DNA of 64,000 bases from Clostridium homopropionicum DSM 5847 (GCF_001263795.1 NZ_LHUR01000013.1:1-64000); one strand, 5' to 3'. Counted from the stretch's first letter, positions 45,875 to 55,707 are shown. The notes: generated by a model from the letters alone, not told the origin. Numbers and translations are program-made.

Positions 45875-46723
45875 ATGAAAAAAGTATGCGTACTTGGTGC
45901 TGGAACAATGGGAGCTGGAATTGCTCAAGCTTTCGCTGTAAAAGGCTATGAAGTATTAGTAAGAGACATCAAAGACGAGTTTGTTGAGAAAGGTCTTAAT
46001 GGAATTAAAAAAAACCTTTCAAAATTAGTTGAAAAAGGTAAGATGGAAGAAGCTAAAAAAGAAGAAATACTTTCTAAACTATCAGGAACAGTTGACCTAA
46101 ATGCGGCAGCTGATTGCGATTTGATAGTTGAAGCAGCAGTAGAAAATATGCAAATCAAAAAACAAATATTCGCTGAATTGGATAAAATATGCAAACCAGA
46201 AACAATTCTTGCTTCAAATACATCTTCTTTATCAATAACAGAAGTTGCATCAGCAACTAATAGACCAGATAAAGTTATAGGAATGCACTTCTTTAACCCA
46301 GCTCCTGTTATGAAACTAGTTGAAATCATAAGAGGAATGGCAACATCACAAGAAACTTATGATGCTGTAAAAGAAATGTCATTAGCTATAGGAAAGGATC
46401 CAGTAGAAGTTGCAGAAGCACCAGGATTTGTTGTAAATAAAATATTAATCCCAATGATAAATGAAGCAGTTGGAATACTAGCAGAAGGAGTAGCTTCAGC
46501 TGTAGATATAGATAAAGCTATGATGCTTGGAGCAAATCATCCAATGGGACCTTTAGCATTAGGAGATCTTATAGGTCTTGACGTATGTCTTGCTATTATG
46601 GATGTATTATATAAAGAAACTGGAGATTCTAAATACAGAGCTCATACATTACTTAGAAAATACGTTAGAGCTGGTTGGTTAGGAAGAAAATCAGGTATTG
46701 GATTCCACAATTACGCAAAATAA
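45875..46723 (+). CDS. hbd: 3-hydroxybutyryl-CoA dehydrogenase, copy 2
   Basis: A 282-residue paralogue of the gene before it, with the same NAD-binding start and catalytic residues ([13 protein letters not shown]). Differences cluster in the C-terminal domain ([16 protein letters not shown]) and the tail (GIGFHNYAK). RBS AGGAGG. Its promoter is unlike that of copy 1 but nearly identical to that of bcd1, so the two copies may be used under different conditions. Confidence 0.95.
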   Translation: MKKVCVLGAGTMGAGIAQAFAVKGYEVLVRDIKDEFVEKGLNGIKKNLSKLVEKGKMEEAKKEEILSKLSGTVDLNAAADCDLIVEAAVENMQIKKQIFAELDKICKPETILASNTSSLSITEVASATNRPDKVIGMHFFNPAPVMKLVEIIRGMATSQETYDAVKEMSLAIGKDPVEVAEAPGFVVNKILIPMINEAVGILAEGVASAVDIDKAMMLGANHPMGPLALGDLIGLDVCLAIMDVLYKETGDSKYRAHTLLRKYVRAGWLGRKSGIGFHNYAK

Positions 46724-46756
46724 TAATTGTTAGACATAATATTTTAATGCAGTAGT

Positions 46757-46790
46757 AGCTTTTGGTAGAAATATCAAAAGCTTTTTCTTA
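46757..46790 (+). terminator. Terminator after hbd2
   Basis: AGCTTTTG (46757-46764) pairs with CAAAAGCT (46775-46782), followed by TTTTTCTT. It separates hbd2 from the bcd1 promoter. Confidence 0.85.
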
Positions 46791-46854
46791 AAAAATAACT
46801 GCACACAATGGTTTCTTATAAATATTAAGTATAAAAAAAGACACTATATCCTTA

Positions 46855-46914
46855 AAAAAATACTATAATACAAAAAAGTATGTACTTGATATAAGTGCAG
46901 TAATTGATTAAAAT
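46855..46914 (+). promoter_or_regulatory. Promoter box of bcd1-etfBA, shared with hbd2
   Basis: The 39-base block matches the hbd2 block at 38 positions. TTGATA (46886-46891), a 17-base spacer and TAAAAT (46909-46914) follow. A second, sigma-54-like motif (TTGGCA, 46930-46935, with TTGCT after 7 bases) lies downstream, but its spacing is one base too long. Confidence 0.7.
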
Positions 46915-46999
46915 TTAACATGTAAGGGTTGGCATCAAGTTTTGCTAAGTAAAAATTTAACAAACTCTTTATTATATAAAATCATAGGAGGTAAATATC

Positions 47000-48142
47000 A
47001 TGGATTTTAATTTATCAAGAGAACACCAATTTATAATTCAAATGGTAAGAGAATTTGCTGAAAACGAACTTAAGCCTAATGCAGCAGAGTATGATGAAAA
47101 GGGTATATTCCCATTAGAGGCTTATAAAAAATTAGGTAAACATGGAATTATCGGTCTTCCATTCCCTAAAGAATACGGCGGATCAGGTGGAGACTATTTA
47201 TCTTACATTCTTGCTGTAGAAGAAATTTCTAAAGTTTGCGGTGCAACAGGTATTTCTTATTCAGTAAATACTTCCTTATGTGCAGGAGCTATTTATCAAA
47301 ATGCTACTGAAGAACAAAAGAAAAAATACCTTCCTGATATAGCTTCCGGTAGAAAGCTTGGATCTTTTGGATTAACTGAACCAAACGCTGGTACAGATGC
47401 TGCTGCTGGACAAACAGTTGCTGTTAAGGACGGAGATAAATACATATTAAATGGTCAGAAAATTTTCATAACTAACAGCCCAATTGCAGAAACATTTGTT
47501 ATATTTGCATCTACTGATAGAAGTAAAGGACCTAAAGGAATGTCTGCATTTATCGTAGAAAAAGCATTCCCAGGAATATCAATTGGTAAAGTTGAAAACA
47601 AAATGGGTATAAGATCTGCGCAAGTTGGTGAAGTTGTACTTGAAGATTGTATTGTTCCAGCTGAAAACCTTTTAGGTTTAGTTGAAGGAAAAGGATTCTC
47701 TGTTGGAATGAAGACACTTGATGGTGGAAGAATCGGAGTTGCTGCTCAAGCTTTAGGTATTGCTGAAGGAGCATTTGAAGAAGCTAAGAAATATATGAAA
47801 GAAAGAAAACAATTTGGAAAAGCACTTTGGAAGAACCAAGGATTAGCTTGGAGAATGGCAGAAATGGATTTAAGAATTGAACAAGCTAGATACTTAGTTT
47901 ACAAAGCAGCTATGGATAAAAATAATGGAAAACCTTATGGAGTATCAGCAGCAAGAGCTAAATGGGCAGCATCAGATGCAGCTATGTATGTTACAACAGA
48001 AGCAGTTCAATTATTTGGTGGATACGGCTTCATGAAGGATTACCCAGTAGAAAGAATGATGAGAGATGCTAAGATAACTCAAATCTACGAAGGAACTAAT
48101 GAAGTTCAAAGAATGGTTATTTCAGGAGACATATTTAAATAG
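47000..48142 (+). CDS. bcd: Butyryl-CoA-type acyl-CoA dehydrogenase, copy 1
   Basis: A 380-residue FAD enzyme. FAD and acyl contacts are seen in GSFGLTEPNAGTDAA and FITNSPIAETFV; the catalytic Glu lies in the QIYEGTNEVQ segment near the C-terminus. It reduces crotonyl-CoA to butyryl-CoA, probably by electron bifurcation with EtfAB encoded next (known for clostridial Bcd-Etf). RBS AGGAGG. It is in one operon with etfB and etfA. No crotonase (crt) is in view, which is unusual, since bcs operons normally hold crt-bcd-etfBA-thl-hbd. Confidence 0.95.
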   Translation: MDFNLSREHQFIIQMVREFAENELKPNAAEYDEKGIFPLEAYKKLGKHGIIGLPFPKEYGGSGGDYLSYILAVEEISKVCGATGISYSVNTSLCAGAIYQNATEEQKKKYLPDIASGRKLGSFGLTEPNAGTDAAAGQTVAVKDGDKYILNGQKIFITNSPIAETFVIFASTDRSKGPKGMSAFIVEKAFPGISIGKVENKMGIRSAQVGEVVLEDCIVPAENLLGLVEGKGFSVGMKTLDGGRIGVAAQALGIAEGAFEEAKKYMKERKQFGKALWKNQGLAWRMAEMDLRIEQARYLVYKAAMDKNNGKPYGVSAARAKWAASDAAMYVTTEAVQLFGGYGFMKDYPVERMMRDAKITQIYEGTNEVQRMVISGDIFK

Positions 48143-48181
48143 ACAATATTTAAATAGTTAATTAAGAAGGAGGAATAAACA

Positions 48182-48961
48182 ATGAAGATAGTTGTTTGCT
48201 TAAAACAAGTTCCAGATACAAACCAAGTTAAAATAGATCCAGTAACAGGAACACTTATAAGAGAAGGAGTTCCATCAATAATAAACCCAGAAGATAAAAA
48301 TGCTTTAGAAGAAGCATTAAGATTAAAAGATGAAAACGGAGCTCATGTAACAGTTATAACAATGGGACCTCCACAAGCAGAATCTGCATTAAGAGAAGCA
48401 ATGGCTATGGGAGCAGATGATGCTATACTAGTAACTGACAGAGCTTTCGCTGGAGCAGATACATTAGCAACTTCAAGTGCACTTGCAGGAGCATTAAGAA
48501 AGTTAGAGTATGACATAATATTTGCAGGAAGACAAGCAATCGACGGAGATACAGCTCAAGTTGGACCAGAAATTGCTGAACACTTAAGTCTTCCACAAGT
48601 AACTTATGTGCAAAAAGTAGAAGTAGCTGGAGATGCATTAAAAGTAACTAAAGCATTAGAAGATGGATACGAAGTAGTAGAAATCAAAATGCCATGCTTA
48701 CTTACAGCGATAAAAGAATTAAATGCTCCAAGATACATGGATGCTGCTAACATATTTGAAATCTTTAGTAAAGAAGTTAAAGTATGGAGTGCTGACGATA
48801 TAGAAGTTGACAAAGCATCATTAGGATTAAAAGGATCTCCAACAAAAGTTAAGAGATCATGGCCAAAAGAAAGCAAAGGTAAAGGCGAAGTAGTTAACAT
48901 GTCAGCTAAAGAAGCAGCAGCATTTGCAGCAGCAAAATTAAAAGAAAAGCACTATATTTAG
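48182..48961 (+). CDS. etfB: Electron transfer flavoprotein beta subunit
   Basis: A 259-residue Etf beta subunit. The start MKIVVCLKQVPDTNQVK, the NPEDKNALEEALRLKD segment and the mid-protein FAGRQAIDGDTAQVGPE segment are typical. With EtfA it carries FAD and, in bifurcating clostridial forms, passes electrons from NADH to Bcd and ferredoxin. RBS GGAGG; 39 bases after bcd1. Confidence 0.96.
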   Translation: MKIVVCLKQVPDTNQVKIDPVTGTLIREGVPSIINPEDKNALEEALRLKDENGAHVTVITMGPPQAESALREAMAMGADDAILVTDRAFAGADTLATSSALAGALRKLEYDIIFAGRQAIDGDTAQVGPEIAEHLSLPQVTYVQKVEVAGDALKVTKALEDGYEVVEIKMPCLLTAIKELNAPRYMDAANIFEIFSKEVKVWSADDIEVDKASLGLKGSPTKVKRSWPKESKGKGEVVNMSAKEAAAFAAAKLKEKHYI

Positions 48962-48989
48962 TATATAAGTAGAAGTGGAGGGATTATCA

Positions 48990-49997
48990 ATGAATATAGC
49001 AGATTTCAAAGGTGTTTGGGTATTTGCCGAACAAAGAGATGGAGAGCTACAAAAAGTAGCATTAGAATTAGTAGGAAAAGGTAGAGAAATAGCTGATAAA
49101 TTAGAAACAGAATTAGTAGCTATATTATTAGGAAATAAAGTAGATAGCTTAGCTAATGAATTATTAGCTTATGGTGCAGACAAAGTAATATATGCAGAAG
49201 ATGAAAAATTAGCACACTTCACAACAGATGCTTACACAAAAGTAATTTGTGATTTAGTAAATGCAAAGAAACCAGAAGTAATGTTAATAGGAGCATCATT
49301 CCTAGGAAGAGATTTAGGACCAAGAGTAGCAGGAAGATTATCTACAGGATTAACTGCTGACTGTACTGGCCTTGATATTGAAGAAGGAACAAATCACTTA
49401 ATGATGACAAGACCAGCATTTGGTGGAAACTTAATGGCAACAATTATGTGTACTGAAAATAGACCACAAATGGCAACAGTAAGACCAGGAGTTTTTGATA
49501 AATTAGCTAAAGATGAAGCTAAAGTAGATGCAGCTAAAATTGAAAAAGTTGCAGTAACTCTTGGAGCAGATGACTTAAGAGTAAAAGTATTAGATGTTGT
49601 TAAAATTGCAAAACATGTTGCTGATATCGGAGAAGCTGAAATATTAGTATCTGGAGGAAGAGGAGTAGGAAGCAAAGAAAACTTTGCATTACTACAAGAA
49701 CTTGCTGATTTACTAGGTGGAACAGTATCTGGATCAAGAGCAGCAATAGAAAATGGCTGGATAGACCATGCATTACAAGTAGGACAAACAGGAAAGACTG
49801 TAAGACCAAAACTATATTTTGCTGTAGGAATTTCTGGAGCTATCCAACATTTAGCTGGAATGCAAGACAGTGATTACATAATCGCTATCAACAAAGATGC
49901 TGATTGCTCAATGATGAAAATAGCTGACTTAGGATTAGTTGGAGACTTTAGTAAAGTTATTCCAGAATTAATAGCACAAATTAAAAGCTATAAATAA
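48990..49997 (+). CDS. etfA: Electron transfer flavoprotein alpha subunit
   Basis: A 335-residue Etf alpha subunit. The C-terminal FAD domain reads ILVSGGRGVGSKENF, then GSRAAIENGW, VGQTGKTVRPKLYFAVGISGAIQHLAGM and AINKDADCSMMKIADLGLVGD. The start at 48990 follows GGAGGG; an in-frame ATG at 48975 lies too close to it. It completes the Bcd-EtfBA module, and a long hairpin follows the stop. Confidence 0.96.
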   Translation: MNIADFKGVWVFAEQRDGELQKVALELVGKGREIADKLETELVAILLGNKVDSLANELLAYGADKVIYAEDEKLAHFTTDAYTKVICDLVNAKKPEVMLIGASFLGRDLGPRVAGRLSTGLTADCTGLDIEEGTNHLMMTRPAFGGNLMATIMCTENRPQMATVRPGVFDKLAKDEAKVDAAKIEKVAVTLGADDLRVKVLDVVKIAKHVADIGEAEILVSGGRGVGSKENFALLQELADLLGGTVSGSRAAIENGWIDHALQVGQTGKTVRPKLYFAVGISGAIQHLAGMQDSDYIIAINKDADCSMMKIADLGLVGDFSKVIPELIAQIKSYK

Positions 49998-50003
49998 TTA
50001 ATG

Positions 50004-50046
50004 TTCTTATTGGCTGTTAAGCTAGCGAATTAACAGCCAATAAGAA
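50004..50046 (+). terminator. Perfect 17-bp hairpin after etfA, without a T-run
   Basis: TTCTTATTGGCTGTTAA (50004-50020) and its exact inverse (50030-50046) surround a 9-base loop. It is followed by AACTTTAAT rather than a T-run, so it could be a leaky terminator or an mRNA 3'-end stabiliser. Between it and bcd2 the spacer (to 50219) shows no gene. Confidence 0.65.
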
Positions 50047-50219
50047 AACTTTAATAAAAATTGATTGAACATTCAAAATATTAAATAAAGTTTTTCTGTA
50101 GAAGATCAATTAAAAGGTTTATGGGTTCCTTTAATGTTGGCAAGAGAAAAGAAAAACAATTTTAAATTCGTTCACAAAAATATATATATAAAATAATTTT
50201 AATTTAGGGGGAAATTTTT

Positions 50220-51362
50220 ATGGATTTTATGTTATCAAATCAGTATCAAGTTATTCAAAACCAAGCGAGAGAATTTGCTCAAAAGGAATTATTACCAATT
50301 ACAATTGATAATGATGAAAAAAGCGAATTTCCAATGGCACAATACAAAAAGCTTGGTGAAATGGGATTATTAGGTTTACCTTATGCTAAGGAATATGGCG
50401 GTACAGGTGCAGATTATCTTGCTTATGCCATAGCTGTTGAAGAAATATCAAAAGTTCATGCATCATTAGGTATTTCTTATTCAGTTACTACTTCATTATG
50501 TGCTGGATCTATCTATAATGGTGGAACAGAAGAACAAAAGAAAAAATATCTTCCTGATCTATTATCAGGTAAAAAATTAGGTTCTTTTGGTTTAACTGAA
50601 CCAAATGCAGGTTCAGATGCAAGTAATGCTGAAACTGTTGCAGTTAAAGATGGAGATTCTTACATTTTAAATGGTTTAAAATGCTTTATTACAAATGCTC
50701 CTGTAGCAGATATTTTTGCAGTATATGCTATGACAGATAAGAGTAAAGGAGTAAAAGGACTTTCAGCTTTTGTAGTAGAAAAAGGAACTCCAGGATTTTC
50801 TATAGGTAAAATAGAGGATAAGTGTGGAATAAAGTCAGCACAAGTTGCAGAATTAGTATTTGAAAATTGCAGAATTCCTGCTGAAAACTTACTTGGCGGA
50901 GTAGAAGGAAAAGGATTTGCAACTGCAATGAAAACTCTTGACGGAGGAAGAATAGGTGTTGCAGCTCAAGGATTAGGAATAGCTAAAGGCGCTTATGATG
51001 TTGCAGTAGATTACATGAAAAAGAGAGTACAATTCGGAAAACCTCTATTTAAAAACCAGTATTTAGCATTTAAAATGGCAGAATTAGAAGTTCAAATAGA
51101 ACAAGCTCAATATTTGTTATATAAAGCTGCTTTAGATAAGAGTGAAGGAAGACCATACTCAATTCCAGCAGCAAAAGCTAAACTTACATGTACTGATGCA
51201 GCAATGCATGTAACTGTTGAAGCAATTCAAATGCTTGGTGGTAATGGTTATATGAAGGAATATCATCTTGAAAGAATGATGAGAGATGCTAAGATAACTC
51301 AAATTTATGAAGGAACAAATGAAATACAAAAGCTAATAATTAGCGGAAATATTTTTAAATAA
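50220..51362 (+). CDS. Acyl-CoA dehydrogenase, copy 2
   Basis: A 380-residue paralogue of the bcd1 product, with GSFGLTEPNAGSDAS, FITNAPVADIF and IYEGTNEIQ conserved. The sequence differs along its length (start SNQYQVIQNQAREFAQKE, GYMKEYHLERMMRDAK), so a different acyl-CoA is plausible. RBS AGGGGGAAA. It lies 222 bases after etfA, and it may share EtfBA or be a separate unit; no clear sigma-54 or box motif was found in its spacer. Confidence 0.92.
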   Translation: MDFMLSNQYQVIQNQAREFAQKELLPITIDNDEKSEFPMAQYKKLGEMGLLGLPYAKEYGGTGADYLAYAIAVEEISKVHASLGISYSVTTSLCAGSIYNGGTEEQKKKYLPDLLSGKKLGSFGLTEPNAGSDASNAETVAVKDGDSYILNGLKCFITNAPVADIFAVYAMTDKSKGVKGLSAFVVEKGTPGFSIGKIEDKCGIKSAQVAELVFENCRIPAENLLGGVEGKGFATAMKTLDGGRIGVAAQGLGIAKGAYDVAVDYMKKRVQFGKPLFKNQYLAFKMAELEVQIEQAQYLLYKAALDKSEGRPYSIPAAKAKLTCTDAAMHVTVEAIQMLGGNGYMKEYHLERMMRDAKITQIYEGTNEIQKLIISGNIFK

Positions 51363-51397
51363 AATAGCTTATAACCAATCCTCACAATATATACTTT

Positions 51398-51446
51398 AAG
51401 ATAAAGTCGGGTAAATATTTAAAATTTTACCTGACTTTATCTTTTC
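51398..51446 (+). terminator. Terminator after bcd2
   Basis: AAGATAAAGTC-GGGTAAA (51398 onwards) pairs with its inverse up to 51442, followed by TTTT. It closes the acyl-CoA module. Confidence 0.88.
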
Positions 51447-51525
51447 TACAAAAAATAACACAAAACAACTAAAAATGTGATATAATTATACATATAATTC
51501 ATTAATATACCAAGGAGGGGGAAAA

Positions 51526-53556
51526 ATGACAATAAAAAGGAAGTTGCCTATAATGATTTCAGCATTAGTTATTGTAGCTCTCATTATAACTAGTGGAATT
51601 GCTTTTTATTTTAATATGAATACGATTACTAACTTAAACGAAGAAAAATTGAGAACAATTAGTATTCAGGAAAAACAAATAATTACATCTTTAATAAATA
51701 GTGAGAAAAAGCATCTTGAATTACTTGCAAAAAGTAAGCAGGTAGTAGAAACTGCAAAATTAAGAGAAAAATATCCAGGTAATGAGTTTTTTGCATTAAC
51801 CAACCCAGAAATACTTCAAGCAAGTGATTTATTGAAAAAGGAATTTGAAAAAGTAGAGCTTCACGAACACTTTTTCTTAAGTGATACTAAGGGAATAAGC
51901 ATTTCAGATAGTAACCCTAAAACTTTAAAAGTACTTAATATAAGTAGCAGAGAATACTTTCAAAAAGCTTTAAAGGGTGAATTCAATATTAGTAACACCT
52001 TAGTTTCAAAGGTAGATGGAAGAATAGTAGTTGTATTTGCAGCTCCAGTGAAAGATGAAAATAATAGAGTTATAAGTGTTATTTCAAACTCAATATATAT
52101 AGATTTTTTTAGTAAGTACTTAAAAGAAATGACCATAGGCCAAACTGGATACATGTACCTAGTAGATTCTGTAGGAACTGTATTATCTCATCCAAATACT
52201 GCATTGATAGCAAAACCTGCAGATAATTCTATAATTAAAGAGGTAGTTGAAAAAATAAAAACTGGTGAAGAAGTTAAGCCAGAAGTTAAAGAATATGAAA
52301 GTAGTGATGGAGTTAAACGAATCCAAGCTTATGAAGTAATTCCAGGTGTTAATTGGATATTAGGATCGACTACTACTGTAAGTGAAATGCAAAGCGAAGC
52401 AAATGCCATGTTAAAGACAATTTGCATAGTAATTTTCATAGCAATATTAGCTTCAATTGCATTAGGTATAATTATTTCAAGAAAAATAACAATACCTATT
52501 GGGAAGTTAGCAGTACTTATGGGAAAAGCTGCTGAAGGAGACTTAACAGTAAAATGTAAAGTAGAATCAAAGGACGAGATAGGAGATTTAGGCACTAGTT
52601 TTAATAGTATGACAGAAAAGATACGTGAGCTTACTAATAAAATAAATGATTCTATTAGTGTAGTTTCTTCAACAGTGGAAACATTGACAAATTCTACAGA
52701 AAGTACATCTTTATCTATTGATGAAGTGGCTAAAACAGTACAACAAATTGCTGAAGGCTCATCTAGTCAATCAGAAAGTATACAAGAGGTAGTAGAAAAA
52801 CTATCTAAGGTTGGTAATGAAATTGAAAATCTAGATAACTACTCAGGTGAAATGAAAAATAATACTGAAGCAATATTAAAGGTAAATGAAAGTTCTAAAG
52901 ATATTGTTAAGCTGCTTTTAGAGAAAACTGATGAAAATCATAAGGCAGTAGAGAAGGTTTCAGAAATAATGGACGAGCTTAAAAACAGCTCATCAAATAT
53001 TGGTGCTATTATTGAAGCTATAAGCAATATTGCCGATCAAACAAATTTACTTGCTTTAAATGCTGCAATTGAAGCTGCTAGAGCTGGTGATGCTGGAAAA
53101 GGCTTTGCTGTTGTAGCGGAGGAAGTAAGAAAGCTTGCAGAGGAATCATCAGAATCAGCAAATCAAATTGGAAATATAATTACTGACATTCAGAATAAAA
53201 CTAATGATGCTGTAGGTATTGTTTCACAGGTTAAGAATGCTGTAGAAGAGCAAAATAATGTTGTAAATAAAACTGAAGAGACCTTTAAAGAAATATCAAG
53301 AAATATTGATAATATAGCTGAGAAGGTTGAACATATGAATAAATCTATTAAAAATATGAATAAGGATAAAGAAGAAGTTATAGAAGATATGCATAGCGTT
53401 TCGGCAGTTTCAGAAGAAACAGCAGCTTCTTCTGAAGAGGTTTCTGCATCAACAGAGGAGCAATCTGCAGCAATGGAAGAGCTATCAGGATTTGTTTCAA
53501 AATTAAACTCTATGGTTGAAGAATTATCACAAGCAGTAAAAATATTTAAACTATAA
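51526..53556 (+). CDS. Methyl-accepting chemotaxis protein with dCache sensor
   Basis: A 676-residue chemoreceptor. TM1 (about 9-29) and TM2 (about 292-315) flank a dCache-type extracellular domain ([19 protein letters not shown] and [17 protein letters not shown] are typical). HAMP follows, then the signalling hairpin with the tip [20 protein letters not shown] and a long S/A/E-rich C-terminal end. dCache receptors mostly bind amino acids or carboxylates. It is a single-gene unit; RBS AGGAGGGGG. The ligand is unknown, though it directly follows fatty-acyl metabolism genes. Confidence 0.93.
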   Translation: MTIKRKLPIMISALVIVALIITSGIAFYFNMNTITNLNEEKLRTISIQEKQIITSLINSEKKHLELLAKSKQVVETAKLREKYPGNEFFALTNPEILQASDLLKKEFEKVELHEHFFLSDTKGISISDSNPKTLKVLNISSREYFQKALKGEFNISNTLVSKVDGRIVVVFAAPVKDENNRVISVISNSIYIDFFSKYLKEMTIGQTGYMYLVDSVGTVLSHPNTALIAKPADNSIIKEVVEKIKTGEEVKPEVKEYESSDGVKRIQAYEVIPGVNWILGSTTTVSEMQSEANAMLKTICIVIFIAILASIALGIIISRKITIPIGKLAVLMGKAAEGDLTVKCKVESKDEIGDLGTSFNSMTEKIRELTNKINDSISVVSSTVETLTNSTESTSLSIDEVAKTVQQIAEGSSSQSESIQEVVEKLSKVGNEIENLDNYSGEMKNNTEAILKVNESSKDIVKLLLEKTDENHKAVEKVSEIMDELKNSSSNIGAIIEAISNIADQTNLLALNAAIEAARAGDAGKGFAVVAEEVRKLAEESSESANQIGNIITDIQNKTNDAVGIVSQVKNAVEEQNNVVNKTEETFKEISRNIDNIAEKVEHMNKSIKNMNKDKEEVIEDMHSVSAVSEETAASSEEVSASTEEQSAAMEELSGFVSKLNSMVEELSQAVKIFKL

Positions 53557-53580
53557 TACTCTTAAAAGAGAATATAAAAT

Positions 53581-53626
53581 AAATAAAATACGAAGTAAGT
53601 AAAACTGCTTCGTATTTTATTTTTAA
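53581..53626 (+). terminator. Terminator after the chemoreceptor
   Basis: AAATAAAATACGAAG (53581-53595) pairs with CTTCGTATTTTATTT (53608-53622), with TTT after it. It separates the receptor from the M16 peptidase. Confidence 0.88.
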
Positions 53627-53689
53627 AGTTATATAATTTTTTTTATAAATTATATATAATTAATTTATAAATTTAAAGGGAGACTAACT

Positions 53690-54913
53690 ATGATAAAACA
53701 TATTCTAAAAAATGGAATAAAACTAAATTATATAAAAAAAGAAGGAAAATTAACTTCCTTTTGTATAGGTTTTAATGCTGGGGCTATTATGGAGAAAAAG
53801 TATGAAACAGGTCTTGCGCATGTAGTAGAGCATATGCTATTTAAAGGTACTAAAAAAAGAAGTGAAAAAGAAATAAATGAAGCTTGTGATGAAGTTTTTG
53901 GGTTTCATAATGCAATGACGAATTATCCATATGTAATATATTATGGAACAACATTAAGTGATGAATTTAAAAAGGGCTTTGAAATTTATTCAGATATATT
54001 ATTAAATCCTACATTCCCTCTAGAAGGCTACAAGGAAGAAATCAATATAATTTTAGAAGAATTAAAAGAATGGAAGGATGACCCATACCAGGAATGCGAA
54101 GATGAGTTGTTTTTTAATACCTTCAAACAAAGAAGAATAAAGGATTTAATTATAGGAAGTAAAGAAAGCATAAATAAAATTACAATAGAGCAAATATCTG
54201 ATTTTTATAAAAAACATTATGTACCATCAAATTGTGTAATTAGTGTTGTTTCTTCATTAGATTTTAAAGAAGTATTAGATCAGGTTGAACTTTTGTGGGG
54301 AAATTGGCATGAAGAATATAGTTTTATAGAAAATGATTTATATGAAAATAATAATGAAGGAATTTATTATAAAAACAGAAAAGATTTAAAAAGTGCCAAA
54401 ATACAGTATTGCTACACAATTGATTCATTAAATCAGTATGAAATGAAAATATTAAAAATCTTTAACGAGAGGTTTGGTAATGGAACAAGCAGCATACTAT
54501 ATGATGAAGTAAGAACGAAAAATGGATTAGCATATGAAATAGAAAGCAATATAAAAGAAGAAAAAGGAATTAAACTTTTTACAATTAAAGTTGGGACCTC
54601 TGTTGAAAATATTGATAAAGTTATTGATCTAATTAATAATAATATTAATTTTATATTAAATAATAAAGTAATCTTTAATGAGTCAGATATTAGAAAAATA
54701 GTAAAGTCAATAAACCTAAAGAAAGAGTTGAGTCTAGAAAAATCCATTGAATTATGCAAGAAACTTACTACTTATGAACTTATGTTTAATTCGACAGAAG
54801 ATTTGTTTAATGAATTTCCAGAAGAGTTTATAGCTTCTATAGATGAGAACAAGATAATAAAAGTAGTAGAAAAAGTATTAAGAAGTCCCAGTATTCAAAT
54901 ACTGAGACCTTAA
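53690..54913 (+). CDS. M16-family zinc peptidase
   Basis: A 407-residue M16B-type peptidase. The inverted zinc motif HXXEH is HVVEH at 44-48, and the third-ligand region is LEELKEWKDDPYQECEDE. The C-terminal half follows the M16 C domain. The family cleaves small or unfolded peptides and is normally dimeric, with an inactive or second M16 gene beside it; here it stands alone. No signal peptide, so it is cytoplasmic. Its stop is directly next to the convergent flavin reductase stop. Confidence 0.9.
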   Translation: MIKHILKNGIKLNYIKKEGKLTSFCIGFNAGAIMEKKYETGLAHVVEHMLFKGTKKRSEKEINEACDEVFGFHNAMTNYPYVIYYGTTLSDEFKKGFEIYSDILLNPTFPLEGYKEEINIILEELKEWKDDPYQECEDELFFNTFKQRRIKDLIIGSKESINKITIEQISDFYKKHYVPSNCVISVVSSLDFKEVLDQVELLWGNWHEEYSFIENDLYENNNEGIYYKNRKDLKSAKIQYCYTIDSLNQYEMKILKIFNERFGNGTSSILYDEVRTKNGLAYEIESNIKEEKGIKLFTIKVGTSVENIDKVIDLINNNINFILNNKVIFNESDIRKIVKSINLKKELSLEKSIELCKKLTTYELMFNSTEDLFNEFPEEFIASIDENKIIKVVEKVLRSPSIQILRP

Positions 54914-55495
54914 TTACCTTTTCTTTTTCTTTTTTTTGCTTACAGAAAAACCAAAGGAGCCTAAAGAGTTTTTTGAAAGTCCAAAATATTCACCATGAGA
55001 ATAACAGATTAGGTTAGCTTTTTCGTAGTGTATTTTGCCATTAATATCAATTAAGTCTTCTTCCACGTGAACACATAAAACCTCTGCCAAAAATAAGTCG
55101 TGAGAACCTAAAGGTATTATGTCTTTTACCCTGCATTCAAGAGAAATAGGACAATTATCTAAATAAGGTACAGATACATTTTTACTTTCGCCTAATTCAA
55201 AAGAGAGTTCTTTAATTTTGTCAACGGTTCTTCCTGATTTAACTCCACAAAAATCTACAGCCTTCACTAAAGCTTTTGAAGGTAAATTTACTACGAATTC
55301 TCCAGTTTCTTTTATGTAATCATAGGATAAACGCTCAGGTCTAATAGCTATTGTTATCATTGGAGGTCTAGTACAAGCTGTTCCTATCCAGCCTACAGTA
55401 AACACATTCACTTTTGCCTCTTTGTTTTTTGAGGTTATAAGCACTGCTGGTACAGGGTTAAGCATAGCACTACCTTTATAAGTTTTCTTAGTCAT
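54914..55495 (-). CDS. Flavin reductase-like protein
   Basis: A 193-residue flavin reductase family (FMN-binding split barrel) protein: NPVPAVLITSKN, NVFTVGWIGTACTRPPMITIAIRPERLSY, ETGEFVVNLP. Members reduce FMN or pass electrons to partner oxygenases, or act as general flavoproteins in anaerobes. The C-terminus ends in a basic stretch (SVSKKKKKKR), which may be an extension. The stop codon abuts that of the M16 gene with no base between. Confidence 0.88.
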   Translation of the reverse strand: MTKKTYKGSAMLNPVPAVLITSKNKEAKVNVFTVGWIGTACTRPPMITIAIRPERLSYDYIKETGEFVVNLPSKALVKAVDFCGVKSGRTVDKIKELSFELGESKNVSVPYLDNCPISLECRVKDIIPLGSHDLFLAEVLCVHVEEDLIDINGKIHYEKANLICYSHGEYFGLSKNSLGSFGFSVSKKKKKKR

Positions 55496-55626
55496 TATTT
55501 ATATCTCCTAAATTAATATTTTATATTCCTACATTTCTAACACATTTTATATAATATCATAAGAAAATAATTATAGATAGCTATCGATTATAAGTGCATG
55601 CATTTAGAAAGTAAAAGTTTAATAAT

Positions 55627-55707
55627 AAGCTATATTTTGTAGATGAAGAAGCAATTAGTTTGCATAGACCTAAACCTTGTGAAGGGAAAGATCATCTTTT
55701 AGGATAA
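55627..55707 (+). pseudogene. Possible coding remnant, 26 codons
   Basis: An open stretch reads KLYFVDEEAISLHRPKPC and continues EGKDHLLG to a TAA, with protein-like composition unlike the AT-rich spacer around it. There is no start codon or RBS, and I do not recognise the protein. It may be the tail of a deleted gene in the 274-base spacer between flavin reductase and asnB; chance cannot be excluded. Confidence 0.3.

Noticed and set aside
46929-46946. Sigma-54 promoter before bcd1
   Set aside because: GG and GC are 11 bases apart instead of 10, and a good sigma-A promoter lies just upstream; kept only as a weak alternative.
50100-50219. A sigma-54 promoter before bcd2
   Set aside because: TTGGCA occurs near 50138, but no GC follows at the right distance.
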